Assembly (NCBI GenBank): GCA_018389105.1
Contig: JACATO010001426.1
Coordinates: 310,001-374,000, forward strand
Origin: Nautilus pompilius
Taxonomy: Eukaryota > Mollusca > Cephalopoda > Nautilida > Nautilidae
DNA: 64,000 nucleotides
Direction of reading: 5' to 3'
Positions 62,517 through 64,000 of the stretch are shown here, piece after piece (positions within the stretch are counted from its first letter, which is position 1; every line of letters starts with the position of its first letter). The notes beneath the pieces were generated by a model. It did not search any database, was not told the origin of the DNA, and was given only the letters and a program-made list of their open reading frames with translations. A program made the translations under genes and the position numbers.

Positions 62517-62581
62517 CTAACAATGAAGTTAAAGGTATCAAATAAATAGGATGCTAATATTAACATGGTATTATGATTGGA
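62517..62581 (-). CDS. Candidate internal exon with hydrophobic segment
   Basis: On the minus strand, acceptor TTTTGGATACACAG and the strong donor GTTAG, GTAAGTGG bound 65 nt open in only one frame: SNHNTMLILASYLFDTFNFI, then V plus two bases. The two left-over bases fit the 57.2 kb exon, which needs one to complete its first codon (AG+C = S). The peptide is mostly hydrophobic and could be part of a membrane helix or a packed helix. Identity unknown. Confidence 0.4.
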
Positions 62582-63179
62582 CTGTGTATCCAAAACCACC
62601 AGTTGCCATATGTTTGTCAGTTAACTTTGGTTATAAATATGAATTTTATTAACAAGATAATCTCAAATGTTTGCTGTACTACACAATCCATCTACTTGTA
62701 TAAAAAAAGGGCACTCCTCTAGACAGCAGCTGCTGTAACCAAGAGTTCCAAAATGGAGATTAACAGAGGTCTACATATGAAGAAATTATTTCTTCTTTAC
62801 TCCATGTTTTTCAGAATAAACTGTTAAACAATAAGATTTTTAAAAAAATTAAAAAGAAAAAAGTTTTATAAACTCAGAATTTTATATAGATTTAAAGAAT
62901 TTATTTATTTTCAATCTTGTCACATTCCAAACTGGAGTGAAGCACATGTGCATAATAATCCATACTATTTGTAATAAAATATATTTTCAAAAATAACTGC
63001 AAGAAAATAATTCAATTCTGTTTTTAAAAAAATATTGTTTAACAAAGCAGAAAAGACTGAAAATGAAGTGCTGAAAAGAGAGAGAGAGCATTAGTTCAAG
63101 AGTGAACAACAAGTTGACATGTTTGTTGCATTTTGTGCACAACAGATACACATCTTAAATTCATAAAATTTCACAAAAT
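62582..63179. other. Probable intron or 3' UTR
   Basis: AT-rich, CpG-poor DNA with a short (GA)n run near 63078. Minus-strand AATAAA motifs near 62905 could end a short transcript form using the 63.2 kb exon. Confidence 0.4.
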
Positions 63180-63243
63180 CTATACAGAGTACTTTAATTG
63201 TGCCTCTGCTTCCACTGGCAATGAAGAATCATTCGTACGGAAT
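63180..63243 (-). CDS. Candidate exon (internal or alternative last)
   Basis: Minus-strand acceptor TGTCTGTACTCTTCTAG, then after one base FRTNDSSLPVEAEAQLKYSV and TAG at 63180-63182. CpGs (CCGTACG) are retained. Its start needs one base, matching the exon candidate at 63.93 kb, which leaves two. It may be a last exon, or it may splice out at CCA|GTGGAA (63216), a weak donor whose phase fits the 62.5 kb exon. Confidence 0.3.
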
Positions 63244-63923
63244 CTAGAAGAGTACAGACAACAATAGTGCACTAAGTGAATATACAGTACAAACATTTGG
63301 ATGCAGTTTAGTGCAAAACTTTAAACTTCATTCTGTAAGGGGAGATAATGCACACCAAATACCGTGTGTAGTTGGTAACCCAGAGCAATTATCTGAACTA
63401 CAAACTAAAAGGTCGAAATAAAATGCCAAGTGCGAGGGTTTAAGTAACCTGAAAAAGAGAAAAAGCTACTATTCTTCACATAAATATATAAATAAGACAA
63501 TCACAGATGATTTCATTTTCAGAAAATTTGACTTAACTACCCCCCCCCCCCACCACAAAAAAACAACAAATCTTTCAACAGTTAATTAACTACAGGACCA
63601 TCAAAATTTGCATTGATGTGCTGTATTACTGTCAAATGCTTTTCTAGAATAATAATTTTTTGCACTAGGAAGAAAAATTAACCCCTTAATTTTAGAACAT
63701 CGGTTCAACTTATTTTTTTCTCACATGTAGGGATGCTAAATCACCAGTCATCCCTATAACATTTCAGCCATCATTCCACAGTATCTCAGATACACTGCTG
63801 ATATCATATTTATTAAGGAGCTCGAGTACCAATAAAATACAAGACCCCTCACAAAATAGCTGCTGCCCCATCCACAATAAAGAAACAAGAACCAGAGTAA
63901 ATGATCAGCACCACAATATCTAC
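63244..63923. other. Probable intron
   Basis: Contains a strong minus-strand acceptor (CTTTTTCTCTTTTTCAG, exon side from 63448) with several CpGs after it. The frames behind it do not fit the neighbouring exons, so I leave it uncalled. A C10 run lies at 63541-63550. Confidence 0.4.
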
Positions 63924-63991
63924 CTCCCAAGAAAAAGATCAACAAATGGCAGTGGAGAGAACAGAAGCCAGTCTGTCAGTTGTGCAGTACA
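63924..63991 (-). CDS. Candidate internal exon at window edge
   Basis: On the minus strand, TGTGACAG could be an acceptor and CTTGGGAG, GTAGATAT a donor. The 68 nt between them read CTAQLTDWLLFSPLPFVDLF then LG plus two bases, a hydrophobic, membrane-like segment. The phase fits the 63.2 kb and 57.2 kb exons. The acceptor's pyrimidine tract lies outside the window, so it cannot be judged. Confidence 0.25.
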
Positions 63992-64000
63992 CTGTCACAA

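Noticed and set aside
63300-63448. Minus-strand exon after the strong acceptor at 63449
   Set aside because: The two open frames disagree in phase with all neighbouring exon candidates and no good donor follows.

Overview
The window is animal nuclear DNA. It has long non-coding stretches, AT-rich spacers, many microsatellites, intron-like splice signals and eukaryotic transposons (a mariner, a Tc1, a MITE and a tRNA-derived SINE). There is no bacterial-style gene packing. The host looks like an invertebrate. CpG is sharply depleted in one half and normal in the other, the pattern expected when only gene bodies are methylated. The family of the large broken ORF at 10.9-12.6 kb is one I associate with chelicerates and other invertebrates. 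I cannot name the species; a chelicerate or a mollusc would both fit.

Region 1-37.6 kb is CpG-normal and almost free of genes. It holds a decayed Tc1-type transposase (5.4-6.0 kb), an unclassified GC-rich block with two strong hairpins (6.4-7.5 kb), and a 2.3 kb element with long imperfect terminal inverted repeats set between two AAT-rich tracts (10.6-12.9 kb). That element carries a zinc-binding, transposase-like ORF broken by two single-base shifts. The region also has a pair of RFX-type X-box motifs (15.7-15.8 kb) and three loci of one composite minisatellite, (GA)n joined to TGACGTCAGT (2.1, 21.3-22.1 and 26.5-27.2 kb). Smaller features are the 24-, 40- and 55-bp tandem repeats, two SINE copies and one possible first coding exon (26.1 kb).

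At about 37.3-37.7 kb a 318-bp MITE sits where the sequence changes character. From there to 64 kb the DNA is strongly CpG-poor, which suggests old methylated transcription units. Within this part a dead mariner (40.35-41.67 kb) and a decayed Tc1 close to a teleost-type family (50.93-52.49 kb) still hold CpGs, so they are probably later insertions. A plus-strand ORF at 43.2-43.5 kb encodes a small single-pass membrane protein, with a polyadenylation signal 350 bp downstream. On the minus strand, phase-compatible exon candidates at 62.5, 57.2, 56.46 (20 nt) and 50.2 kb look like the 3' part of a large-intron gene converging on it. I do not recognise either product.

All exon calls rest on splice consensus, open frame, matching phase and retained CpG, read by eye. 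Transposon boundaries rest on inverted repeats and target-site duplications read directly. No similarity search was possible.
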